DNA from: Zymomonas sp.
GTDB lineage: Bacteria > Pseudomonadota > Alphaproteobacteria > Sphingomonadales > Sphingomonadaceae
NCBI RefSeq assembly: GCF_020216885.1
Contig: NZ_JAIWON010000110.1
Span: 1 to 15,605, forward strand
DNA: 15,605 bases
Direction of reading: 5' to 3'
A program made the translations under genes and the position numbers. The notes under the pieces are model-generated. The model made no database searches and had not been told where the DNA came from. It worked only from the letters and a program-made list of their open reading frames with translations. This document shows positions 7,165 through 14,624 of this stretch, piece after piece. The stretch's first letter is position 1. The number at the start of each line of letters is the position of its first letter.

Positions 7165-8736
7165 ATGAATGCCTCTTTTAACCGCCGTCAGATGCTTGTT
7201 GCTCTGGGTATTGCTACCGTTGCAGGAGCCGGTTTTAAGGGGAATTCACTCTTTGCAGCGTCTTCTGTAGAGAGCAATCTGCGCTTTGGCAAAGCCCAGA
7301 ATTTTTCATGGAAAGGGCTGCAAGCCTATGCCATGGAGTTATCGCGCCATCCTTATAATCAGCCAAAGCCATCGCCTGAAGTGATGGCGATTGACTATAA
7401 TGCTATGGTCAAAATCAGCTGGCGTGATGATAAAACTTTGTGGGCGAATGACCCAGAAAGAGCGACCCGATTTTTCCCGGTCAATCGAGCTGCACCGGTG
7501 CCTTTGAAAATCTATGTTGTCGAGAGCGGTCAGTCTCGCGAAATGCTGTTTTCTGATGACCTTTTTAATGCACCAACGGATAGCCCTTTACATAAACTAC
7601 CTAAAGATCAGATGGGTTTTGGTGGTTTCCGTTTTATGAATCCCGACCGGATGCATGATTGGTTAGCTTTCATGGGCGCATCCTATTTTAGAGCTGCGGG
7701 TGATCAGGATCAGTATGGTTTATCAGCCCGAGGCCTTGCGATCGACACGGGTCTTTCTCATCCTGAAGAATTCCCTGTCTTTACGCGTTTCTGGCTGGAA
7801 GAAGCGCCTAATAATGGCGTTATTATTTATGCTTTGTTGGAAGGCCCAAGCGTCGTTGGTGTTTATCGGATGACCACTTACCAAAAGAATGGTCATGTCG
7901 TTCAAGATATTGATTGCACGGTTAAGCTCCGCAAAACAGTTGAGCGTCTTGGTTTCGGTGTCATGACCAGCATGTTCTGGTATGGTGAAAATAACCATCG
8001 CAGCGGTAAAGACTGGCGTCCTGAAGTCCATGACTCTGATGGTCTGGCTTTGTGGACAGGGAAGGGCGAAAGATTGTGGCGACCTTTGGAAAACCACGAA
8101 GTAACACGCGTCAGCAGCTTTTCTGATGTAAATCCAAAGGGATGGGGACTTATCCAGCGCGACCGAAATTTTGATCATTATCAGGATGATAACTTTTTTT
8201 ACGAAAAACGCCCGAATTTATGGCTGGAAACGCGGAATAATTGGGGTGCTGGTGCGGTCAATCTGTTGGAAATGGCAACAAAAGGCGAAACAGATGACAA
8301 TATCGGGGCGATGTGGGTTCCTGCCGGACAAGCGAAAGCCGGTAATCGCTATGACTTATCCTATCGTTTGACTTGGCTGAACAGCGAGCCGTTACCGAAA
8401 CCGTCTTCTTATGTCATCGATACGCGGACAGGGATGGCGAGCGATGATCCTGTTGGTCAGGATGAACGTTGGTCAAAACCAGGATTAGAAAAGATAGTTG
8501 TTGATTTTGAGGGTTCTGCCTTGGCTAATTTGCCACGCGAAGGGGTTGAGTTCGTTGTAACTGCCAATCAAGGACAGATTATCTATAGTTCAGCCGCGCC
8601 CGTGGCTGGTTTCTCTAATCGCTGGAGGGCGACAGTTGAAGTGAAGCCCGTTGCCAACCAAGTAATGGAATTACGTGGTTATCTGAAAAAAGGCAACAAC
8701 GCCATTAGTGAAACCTGGCTCTATGCCATAGGATAG
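7165..8736 (+). CDS. opgG: Periplasmic glucan biosynthesis protein OpgG (MdoG/OpgD family)
   Basis: A 523-aa member of the MdoG family, needed for osmoregulated periplasmic glucan (OPG) formation; E. coli OpgD and OpgG have been assigned to glycoside hydrolase family GH186 with beta-1,2-glucanase activity. Family stretches run through the whole length: LSRHPYNQP (59-67), GFGGFRFMNP (151-160), GASYFRA (171-177), FWYGENNHRSGKDWRPEVHDSDGL (271-294 region), NFDHYQD (335-341), RPNLWLE (349-355) and ETDDNIGAMW (375-384). The acidic residues in HDSDGL and TDDNI are the likeliest catalytic candidates, but I have not verified that by alignment. The N-terminus is Tat-like (NRRQML, residues 6-11, then a hydrophobic stretch ending near LFAA), recalling Tat-exported OpgD. 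The ATG is preceded by GGAG at 7 nt. opgH follows at 140 nt, evidently in one operon. Confidence 0.95.
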   Translation: MNASFNRRQMLVALGIATVAGAGFKGNSLFAASSVESNLRFGKAQNFSWKGLQAYAMELSRHPYNQPKPSPEVMAIDYNAMVKISWRDDKTLWANDPERATRFFPVNRAAPVPLKIYVVESGQSREMLFSDDLFNAPTDSPLHKLPKDQMGFGGFRFMNPDRMHDWLAFMGASYFRAAGDQDQYGLSARGLAIDTGLSHPEEFPVFTRFWLEEAPNNGVIIYALLEGPSVVGVYRMTTYQKNGHVVQDIDCTVKLRKTVERLGFGVMTSMFWYGENNHRSGKDWRPEVHDSDGLALWTGKGERLWRPLENHEVTRVSSFSDVNPKGWGLIQRDRNFDHYQDDNFFYEKRPNLWLETRNNWGAGAVNLLEMATKGETDDNIGAMWVPAGQAKAGNRYDLSYRLTWLNSEPLPKPSSYVIDTRTGMASDDPVGQDERWSKPGLEKIVVDFEGSALANLPREGVEFVVTANQGQIIYSSAAPVAGFSNRWRATVEVKPVANQVMELRGYLKKGNNAISETWLYAIG

Positions 8737-8758
8737 TTTTACCCCTATTGATCTGAAT

Positions 8759-8780
8759 ATAGCCCACTTTATGCGGCTAT
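8759..8780 (+). other. Short hairpin after opgG
   Basis: ATAGCC (8759-8764) pairs with GGCTAT (8775-8780), a 6-bp stem with a 10-nt loop, 22 nt past the opgG stop. No T-run follows, so it is not a convincing terminator; it may stabilise the 3' end of opgG within a processed opgGH mRNA. Confidence 0.35.
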
Positions 8781-8811
8781 CATTTAATCTGGTTCCAAGA
8801 ATAAAATAACA

Positions 8812-8846
8812 ATTCTTCTCTGCCATTTGCATGGACAGAGAAGAAT
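8812..8846 (+). other. Long intercistronic hairpin between opgG and opgH
   Basis: ATTCTTCTCTG (8812-8822) pairs perfectly with CAGAGAAGAAT (8836-8846), and CCAT/ATGG extends it inward to a TTGC loop with one bulged A, giving 15 bp. No T-tract follows, so simple termination is unlikely. It ends 30 nt before the preferred opgH start and may set the opgG:opgH ratio through processing, partial termination or translation control. Confidence 0.6.
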
Positions 8847-8876
8847 GATGATATGGGTTTCGAAAAAGGCGTAAAA

Positions 8877-10811
8877 ATGAATAATCCTGAACAGGCACAG
8901 ACGGGTGACGCCCCTTACGGGGCAGAGGCTTTATCTTGCTTGCCGCCTTTGGCTCCCATTGAAATGCCGATTCAATCATGGAGTAAAGTAGACGCCGTCA
9001 AATCGAAAATCAGAACCTCTCCTTCGGTTATTGGCAATCGTCGGGCTTTGTTATTTGGTGCGACGCTGATCATTTCTATTGCCGCAGCCGCTGATCTTTT
9101 AATTGCAGAATCGGTGCAAGGCATAAGTCTGAGTGAATTTCTGATATTCATTCTCTTTTCTCCTTTATTTACATGGTTGGTTTTTGGTTTTTTAGGATCT
9201 TTGATTGGTTTTTCCCAATTGATACGGGGCAAAGCCTCTTCCGATTATCAAATGCCGCCAGCTTCAGTCGCACCGCGTGGTAAAACGGCCATCTTGATGC
9301 CTATCTATAATGAAGATGTTGATATGGTTTATTTGCGTCTGAAGGTGATGGCGCAATCGCTGGTAGAGACTGGATATAATCAAAATTTTGAATTTTTTAT
9401 TTTAAGCGATTCAAAAGTAGTCAATGAACTCACTGAATTCTCCGCCTATCAGAAGCTGAAAGATGAAATAGAAATTCCGGTATGGTATCGCCGCCGCGAA
9501 AAGAATATCGCCCGAAAACCCGGTAATATTTCTGACTGGATTCATCATTTCGGCAGCGGATACGACTATATGCTGGTATTGGATGCCGATAGTCTGATGT
9601 CGGGTGAAACAATTGCCCGTATGGCTGCTAGTATGGATAGGGACAAAGGCGTGGCTCTGCTCCAGACGGTGCCTATGCCTGTGAATGGGCAGACTTTTTT
9701 TGCTAGATGGCAGCAATTTTCTGCAAGGTTATATGGCCCGCTGGCAAGTGCTGGATTGGTCTGGTGGTCTGGATCGGAAGCCAGTTTTTGGGGGCATAAC
9801 GCCATTATCCGCGTGAAGGCTTTTGCTGAAAGCTGTGGTTTGCCAAAGCTATCCGGTAAAGAACCTTTTGGCGGCAATATCATGAGCCATGACGTTCTGG
9901 AAGCTACCTTGTTACGGCGGAATGGCTGGGCCGTGCATACAATTATGGCAGAAGGCAGCTATGAAGAATATCCCCCGACATTAGTCGATAGTGCTATTCG
10001 AGACCGCCGTTGGTGCCAAGGCAATTTACAGCATGTACGCTTGTTGGATATTAAAGGATTACACTGGATCAATCGCTTGCAGCTATTGATTGGTGTTACT
10101 TCTTATACGACTTCGACTTTATGGCTGTTCCTTTTGCTCGCGACCCTTATGCATCATTTCGGACGAGGAAGCGCTAATCTTAGCTTACCTCCATCAGCAT
10201 GGCTCCTTGTTCTGACGATTATCTGTCTGTTTGGTGCTAAAATTTTGGCGGTAATATGGGCCTTGATGGACAAAAGACGGGCGAAGACCTTGGGCGGTCT
10301 GAGTGGCATTTTGGCAAGTGTCGTTATTGAAATACCTTTATCCGCCTTTATTGCTCCCATCCTGATGGTGACTCAGACTTTAACTTTTATTGATATCCTA
10401 CGTGGCCGACCCAGTGGATGGAACACGCAAAGACGAGACGTTGATGGGATAAGCTTTTCAGAAGCCTTCCATTATTATCGTCCGCATGTTGTGGTAGGTC
10501 TTGTCTTTACTTTTTTGGCTTTTATCGGCGGTGGAGCTTTGACATGGCTGCTGATGGTTGCCTTGGGTTTAGTATTGGCTCCAGTGACAGCCTATGTCAC
10601 CTCTTATTCTTCCATGGGAAAAGCGTTGGCTTCAATTGGAATCTTTGTGACGCCAGAAGAGCATCGACAGGATGGCACATTGGAATCCCAGAAAGAAAGC
10701 GGTATTGTTCATGCGGCGATTAAAGCCGCCTCCAATATGCCACCACAGGCTTATTCCAATGCCAAAAAGCAGTCGAGGGCAGGATCTTTTCCGATAGAGA
10801 ATCCGGTATAG
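8877..10811 (+). CDS. opgH: Glucans biosynthesis glucosyltransferase H
   Basis: OpgH is the inner-membrane GT2 enzyme that polymerises glucose from UDP-glucose into the beta-1,2-linked OPG backbone and passes it to the periplasm. Numbered from the ATG at 8877 (644 aa), the GT2 motifs are ILSDSKV (Asp178), LDADS (235-239), HDVLEA (338-343) and RDRRWCQGN (375-383). Two membrane segments precede the catalytic domain (about 57-80 and 87-112) and four to five follow it (about 401-425, 441-463, 476-502, 537-579). Start choice: AAGG lies 7 nt before ATG 8877, whereas the upstream in-frame ATG at 8853 (652 aa) has no good ribosome site. The cytoplasmic N-terminus is far shorter than in 847-aa E. coli OpgH, matching other alphaproteobacterial forms. 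It is the second gene of the opgGH operon and ends before a strong terminator. Confidence 0.95.
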   Translation: MNNPEQAQTGDAPYGAEALSCLPPLAPIEMPIQSWSKVDAVKSKIRTSPSVIGNRRALLFGATLIISIAAAADLLIAESVQGISLSEFLIFILFSPLFTWLVFGFLGSLIGFSQLIRGKASSDYQMPPASVAPRGKTAILMPIYNEDVDMVYLRLKVMAQSLVETGYNQNFEFFILSDSKVVNELTEFSAYQKLKDEIEIPVWYRRREKNIARKPGNISDWIHHFGSGYDYMLVLDADSLMSGETIARMAASMDRDKGVALLQTVPMPVNGQTFFARWQQFSARLYGPLASAGLVWWSGSEASFWGHNAIIRVKAFAESCGLPKLSGKEPFGGNIMSHDVLEATLLRRNGWAVHTIMAEGSYEEYPPTLVDSAIRDRRWCQGNLQHVRLLDIKGLHWINRLQLLIGVTSYTTSTLWLFLLLATLMHHFGRGSANLSLPPSAWLLVLTIICLFGAKILAVIWALMDKRRAKTLGGLSGILASVVIEIPLSAFIAPILMVTQTLTFIDILRGRPSGWNTQRRDVDGISFSEAFHYYRPHVVVGLVFTFLAFIGGGALTWLLMVALGLVLAPVTAYVTSYSSMGKALASIGIFVTPEEHRQDGTLESQKESGIVHAAIKAASNMPPQAYSNAKKQSRAGSFPIENPV

Positions 10812-10845
10812 TCGATAGCAAAATTCTTTCACTGCAAGATAGGTT

Positions 10846-10874
10846 AAAAAAGGTAGAGATTATCTACCTTTTTT
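10846..10874 (+). terminator. Rho-independent terminator of opgGH
   Basis: AAAAAAGGTAGA (10846-10857) pairs over 12 bp with TCTACCTTTTTT (10863-10874) around a 5-nt loop and ends in a T6 run. The A6 on the other arm makes it potentially bidirectional. It begins 35 nt past the opgH stop. Confidence 0.92.
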
Positions 10875-10970
10875 CCTGTCATACGCTGTGATCAAAAAAA
10901 ATTATCATTAAAAACAAGATAAGGGCTAGTCGTCGCTGACTGGCTTTGCTAAAGGCTCTTGCACTGCTTT

Positions 10971-11047
<77 letters not shown>

Positions 11048-11223
11048 TAATTCTTACTGCAGTTTTTTCTTGGACAATAAATTTCAAACTTGCCTTGTTG
11101 CTTTTTGTAAAAGCGATGACGTGTGGCGCTGTCTTTCTATACAGAACGTATAAGGCAGATTTAGTTCTATAGACCTTATACCCTAGTTTAAATTCCCAAT
11201 TATTTTTAGCCACAGAATTAGAA

Positions 11224-11253
11224 TATCAAGCCAGCTTTAAAGCTGGCTTGATA
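11224..11253 (-). terminator. 30-nt perfect palindrome, probable terminator of the capsule-export operon
   Basis: The segment is a perfect palindrome that can fold into a 12-bp stem (TATCAAGCCAGC/GCTGGCTTGATA) with a TTTAAA loop, 8 nt past the last gene of the operon. The downstream minus-strand sequence is only weakly T-rich (TTCTAATTCT), so termination may be partial or the stem may protect the mRNA 3' end. Being symmetrical, it could act on either strand. Confidence 0.65.
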
Positions 11254-11261
11254 AGACCATT

Positions 11262-12440
11262 TTAAGCAGCATGTTCCCTTGTTCCGGCAACAATTAACCA
11301 ACCAATGGCATAAACCAGCATTAGCACAAGAGCCGTTCCGGCTATGGTTACGATGGGTTTAGGATAGGTTGATTTAACCGGCATATTGGGTTCAACAACG
11401 CGGATGATAAATAATTTTTGTCTCATTGCTGTTTCGCTCGCTTTAACGAGGGAAGCTGCAGCTGATTCATAACGTTTGGCTGCAAATTCTTGGCGAATAC
11501 GAAGCTCTTCGTAAGACCCTAGTCCAGTGACCATAGAGGTTTGGCCATTGGTCATCAGACTTCTTTGCTTGCTGACAACCGCCTCCAAAGAAGCTACCTG
11601 ACGCTTTAAAGCAATATATTGGGGACTATCGGGTGAAATGGTATTTTTCATAGAGTCAAACTGTGCCCGCGCTTGTTCTAATTGAGCGGTAAGCTGGGAC
11701 ACTAATTTGATCTGGGTTTCACCAGTAATACGAGGGTCAAGATCCTGATCACCACGCCTGAAATGGGTAATAGCCAATTGGATTTCGGCAATCTTATCTT
11801 CAGCTTGCTCTAACTGATTTTTTGCGACCCCAACAGCACTCTCATAACGACGTTTATTCATGTCGTTAACCCGTTCTTCGCCTAATTTTAGAAGCGTTTC
11901 TGCTAGAATATAGGCATCTTTAGGACGAAAAGCCCTAACTTTAACATTTGTAATACCCGTTTCTGTCTCATATTTTACTTTAACATGATTTAAGTAATAT
12001 TTGAGAAGCATTTCAGGGGTTGGATTAGCAAACCATAAACGGCTAAAAATATCCGCTTCTGGCCTTCTGAACATCTCCACAAGATTTAATTGCGATTGAA
12101 GTTTGGCAACGACATCATGAGATTGCAGATAATCATTGACGCTAACCCCTTCCGTCTGGCTACCGCCAGAGCTGCCCAAGGCACCCATCATCTGGCTGAG
12201 GCCGGTAGCTGGCATCGCATTTTGACCGTCAGAACGAACGACAAAATGAGCTTCGGATTCATATTGATCGGAAGCAATCAATAAATAATAAAAAGAAAGG
12301 AATAAAAGAGGAAAAATAACGATTATTATGAAATTTCTATGTTCCTGCCATGACTTTTTTAAAAAAGCTATGATAGCAGAGTAATATCTGTCAAAAGGCT
12401 TCTGAAATTCTTCGTCCGTCGTTTCCACATTTTTTTCCAA
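11262..12440 (-). CDS. kpsE: Capsule polysaccharide export inner-membrane protein, KpsE/CtrB/BexC family
   Basis: A 392-aa protein with the polysaccharide co-polymerase layout of ABC-dependent capsule exporters (KpsE and CtrB are of similar length). A first membrane helix lies at about 37-56, then a large periplasmic domain with long coiled-coil character (about 200-295 and 310-340), a proline-rich stretch VVEPNMPVKSTYPKP (348-362), and a second helix at about 363-385. Members link the inner-membrane ABC transporter to the outer-membrane exporter. The start is unusual: the open frame begins with TTG at 12440 (a stop lies 3 codons upstream), with only a distant AGG. GTG at 12428 (residue 5) has GGA 7 nt ahead and may be the true start. 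An ATG at 12430 is out of frame, next to an A7 run. It is the last gene of the operon, 35 nt after the glycosyltransferase. Confidence 0.88.
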   Translation of the reverse strand: MEKNVETTDEEFQKPFDRYYSAIIAFLKKSWQEHRNFIIIVIFPLLFLSFYYLLIASDQYESEAHFVVRSDGQNAMPATGLSQMMGALGSSGGSQTEGVSVNDYLQSHDVVAKLQSQLNLVEMFRRPEADIFSRLWFANPTPEMLLKYYLNHVKVKYETETGITNVKVRAFRPKDAYILAETLLKLGEERVNDMNKRRYESAVGVAKNQLEQAEDKIAEIQLAITHFRRGDQDLDPRITGETQIKLVSQLTAQLEQARAQFDSMKNTISPDSPQYIALKRQVASLEAVVSKQRSLMTNGQTSMVTGLGSYEELRIRQEFAAKRYESAAASLVKASETAMRQKLFIIRVVEPNMPVKSTYPKPIVTIAGTALVLMLVYAIGWLIVAGTREHAA

Positions 12441-12475
12441 ATTTAGTTAAGACCTAAAAGCTGAATGAATATTTA

Positions 12476-13714
12476 TTAGAGCATATCGGCTAATTGCAGC
12501 ACGGCTGTAATATGCGCGTCCCAACTTGGCAACTGCCATTCCGACATAGCTTTTTTTTGTATTTTCGCCCGTTCAGAATTTATTTGACTATATTCAATGA
12601 TAGCATTTTGCCATCCTAATCCATCGATAGGATCGATATATTCAGGGACAGTCCCCCCGACTTCTCGATGGGCTGCTATATCACTACAAATAACAGGAAC
12701 CCCTAAACTAATCGCCTCTGCAATAGGAAGACCATAGCCTTCCGCAAAAGAAGGCATCAGCAAAGCGCGTGCCTGCTTTAACCAAATCTGCATTTGTGCA
12801 TCGCCAAGATTTCTAAATTCGAAAACCTTTTTTTGCATAGCAGGACAACGATCAAGCATATCAAGAATATTTTCATTTTCCCAGCCACGACGACCGATTA
12901 AAACGAGATAGGGTGCTTTATCACCATAAAGGGTGACAAGATTCCTCCATATATTAAGAAGAAGTAGATGATTCTTTCGAGGTTCTATCGTGCTGATATA
13001 GATAAAGACAGATTGATTTTCTTTAATATTAAGGCTTTCAAATAAAGACGGGTAATTATTCTTAGTAATTTTTGAATTTTTGGTAATATCCACCCCTAAA
13101 TGGGCTGTTATTATAGGTGTGTTGCGGCCTGATTTTTTAAGAAAATATTGAAAATTTTTTTCTGTATCGTAAGAGTTAGCAATAATTCCGTCAGCTAATT
13201 CTGCTATCGTTTTCATTCTTTTAATATGTAAACCGGCTCCATGAGGGCGAGCATATTCAGGATAGCTGATCGGAATAAGATCATGCAGTAAACAGATAAA
13301 TTTAGCGTTTTCTTTTTTTAGAATAGAAGCCATCAGCTTTTGATTGGTCAAGTGATGTGGCGAAGATTGAAGAAAAAAGCGTTTTGACCGAGTATTCTTT
13401 GGCACGGATTGAGGCCACATTAGGCGGTAGATTTTACTAATATAGTGCCATTTCTTGATTTTCTCTTTTGGAATATCGATTTTTCCATTCCATAAATCAT
13501 CGACATGATCGAGAAAAGTTAAGGCATTTTCATTCGGAATACGTCCATATCGCCCAAAAATATTAACGGCAGCAAAAGAAAGCTGTTTCGGAATTAGGCG
13601 CAATAATTCCCGGGCATAAGCCATCTCTACCCGATCAACGCCCGTAGGTGTAGCGTGGAGGAGGCGTGATAACAGACGTGACAGATCAAGGACGATCTCT
13701 CGATCTGGCTGCAT
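12476..13714 (-). CDS. Glycosyltransferase, GT4 family (capsule/exopolysaccharide assembly)
   Basis: A 412-aa soluble-looking GT-B enzyme that would transfer a sugar from a nucleotide donor during surface-polysaccharide synthesis; donor and acceptor cannot be read from the sequence. Typical GT4 features are LLHDLIPIS (142-150), the inter-domain STIEPRKNH (241-249), VLIGRRGW (271-278), and the donor-binding EX7E-type motif PSFAEGYGLPIAEA (321-334; Glu325 and Glu333) followed by GVPVICSD (338-345). No membrane helix is evident. AAGGA lies 7 nt before the ATG. It sits 17 nt after the ABC ATPase gene and before kpsE, so it is co-transcribed with the exporter. Its middle is strikingly AT-rich (two 60-nt samples at 13021 and 13141 are about 22-27% GC by hand count, against about 40% in a sample of opgG), which hints at a separate origin. 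Confidence 0.9.
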   Translation of the reverse strand: MQPDREIVLDLSRLLSRLLHATPTGVDRVEMAYARELLRLIPKQLSFAAVNIFGRYGRIPNENALTFLDHVDDLWNGKIDIPKEKIKKWHYISKIYRLMWPQSVPKNTRSKRFFLQSSPHHLTNQKLMASILKKENAKFICLLHDLIPISYPEYARPHGAGLHIKRMKTIAELADGIIANSYDTEKNFQYFLKKSGRNTPIITAHLGVDITKNSKITKNNYPSLFESLNIKENQSVFIYISTIEPRKNHLLLLNIWRNLVTLYGDKAPYLVLIGRRGWENENILDMLDRCPAMQKKVFEFRNLGDAQMQIWLKQARALLMPSFAEGYGLPIAEAISLGVPVICSDIAAHREVGGTVPEYIDPIDGLGWQNAIIEYSQINSERAKIQKKAMSEWQLPSWDAHITAVLQLADML

Positions 13715-13731
13715 AAAATAATCCTTTGGAA

Positions 13732-14391
13732 TTAAGACTGATTCTGTTTTTCCTGATGGAAGGCAATGGCTTCATCAATGCTATCAAAAAGATGTAGCTG
13801 TTTTTGATACATGACGGCACCACTATCGCAATATTCCCTCAAGGTATTGAAATCATGAGAGATCATCACCAAAGTACCATTTTCACGACGTTCGACAAGG
13901 GCTTCATGGCAGCGATTACGGAAGCGTTCGTCACCAGCACCCGTCACTTCATCGACGAGATAGCAATCAAAATGAATTGCCAAGGATACACCAAAAGCCA
14001 ATCGGGCAACCATACCCGCAGAATAGGTTTTAATAGGCTGTCGGAAAAAAGGCCCTAGCTGGGCAAAATCTTCAACATAGGCTAATAATTCGTCCTCTTT
14101 CTTGCCGTAAACACGGGCAATAAAGCGGCAGTTATCGGCGCCGGTTAGACTACTCTGAAAGGCGCTGGTATAGCCGATAGGCCAAGAGGTAGACATATTG
14201 CGCGTTATTTTCCCATGGGTGGGCTTTTCAACTCCGGAAATTAAGCGGGTCAGGGTCGATTTGCCCGCACCATTGGCACCGCATATGCCGATACTTTGAC
14301 CTCTTTTTAAGGTGAAGTTCAGGTCTCGGAATACAGTATTTTCAAACTTTTTATTTTTATATATTTTTGTAACATGCTCGAATTTGATCAT
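13732..14391 (-). CDS. kpsT: Capsule polysaccharide ABC transporter ATPase, KpsT/CtrD/BexA family
   Basis: A compact 219-aa nucleotide-binding domain, the usual size for KpsT-type ATPases that drive polysaccharide export through a KpsM-type permease. Walker A is GANGAGKST (38-46), the ABC signature is YSAGM (123-127), Walker B is CYLVDE (143-148), and the switch histidine is in MISHD (His179). The Q-loop region (AFQSSLTG, about 77-84) resembles the FQ..FTG segment of this subfamily. The start at 14391 overlaps by 4 nt (ATGA) the stop of a 26-codon upstream ORF, suggesting translational coupling; the gene's own ribosome site is weak (GGTAAAG). It is the first large gene of the operon. No permease gene is present in the window, so it must lie elsewhere, perhaps beyond the right edge. 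Confidence 0.93.
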   Translation of the reverse strand: MIKFEHVTKIYKNKKFENTVFRDLNFTLKRGQSIGICGANGAGKSTLTRLISGVEKPTHGKITRNMSTSWPIGYTSAFQSSLTGADNCRFIARVYGKKEDELLAYVEDFAQLGPFFRQPIKTYSAGMVARLAFGVSLAIHFDCYLVDEVTGAGDERFRNRCHEALVERRENGTLVMISHDFNTLREYCDSGAVMYQKQLHLFDSIDEAIAFHQEKQNQS

Positions 14392-14468
14392 TTCTTTACC
14401 ATAACTATTTCGAATAGCTTTAAATATTTTGCGATGAAAGCCTGATTTAAAGCGTCAAAATTGCTCAT
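14388..14468 (-). CDS. Small ORF (26 aa) translationally coupled to the kpsT-like gene
   Basis: The ORF opens at ATG 14468 (begins MSNFDALNQAF, ends FEIVMVKK) and stops at a TGA sharing 4 nt with the ATPase start codon. A purine-rich AAAGGA abuts the ATG, closer than usual. I do not recognise the peptide. Options are a coupling leader, a remnant of the N-terminus of an ABC-2 permease (the place KpsM normally occupies before KpsT), or chance. Confidence 0.35.
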   Translation of the reverse strand: MSNFDALNQAFIAKYLKLFEIVMVKK

Positions 14469-14541
14469 TCCTTTATAGAAACAGTATTAAGGCTCTTCTA
14501 TAGGGTAATTATCCCACGATGAAATTCATAAAAGAGGCAGA

Positions 14542-14622
14542 ATGAACAGCGTTTTAAGGGTTATGCAGAAAAATACTGAGTTGTGCTTTATTTTTTTGCA
14601 AAGATATAGCATGAGCTCCTAG
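14542..14622 (+). CDS. Small ORF (26 aa) upstream of the polysaccharide-export lipoprotein
   Basis: The ORF starts at ATG 14542, preceded by a good ribosome site (AAGAGG, 4 nt spacing). The peptide begins MNSVLRVMQK and ends RYSMSS; TAG at 14620-14622 falls 2 nt before the lipoprotein ATG. The lipoprotein itself has no visible ribosome site and a stop in its own frame at 14607-14609, so re-initiation after this ORF is a plausible way to translate it. I recognise no homology. Confidence 0.42.
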   Translation: MNSVLRVMQKNTELCFIFLQRYSMSS

Positions 14623-14624
14623 TG

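Noticed and set aside
7723..8178. 151-codon minus-strand ORF inside opgG
   Set aside because: Antisense to a strongly conserved coding region, with no recognisable domain; opgG is clearly the real gene.
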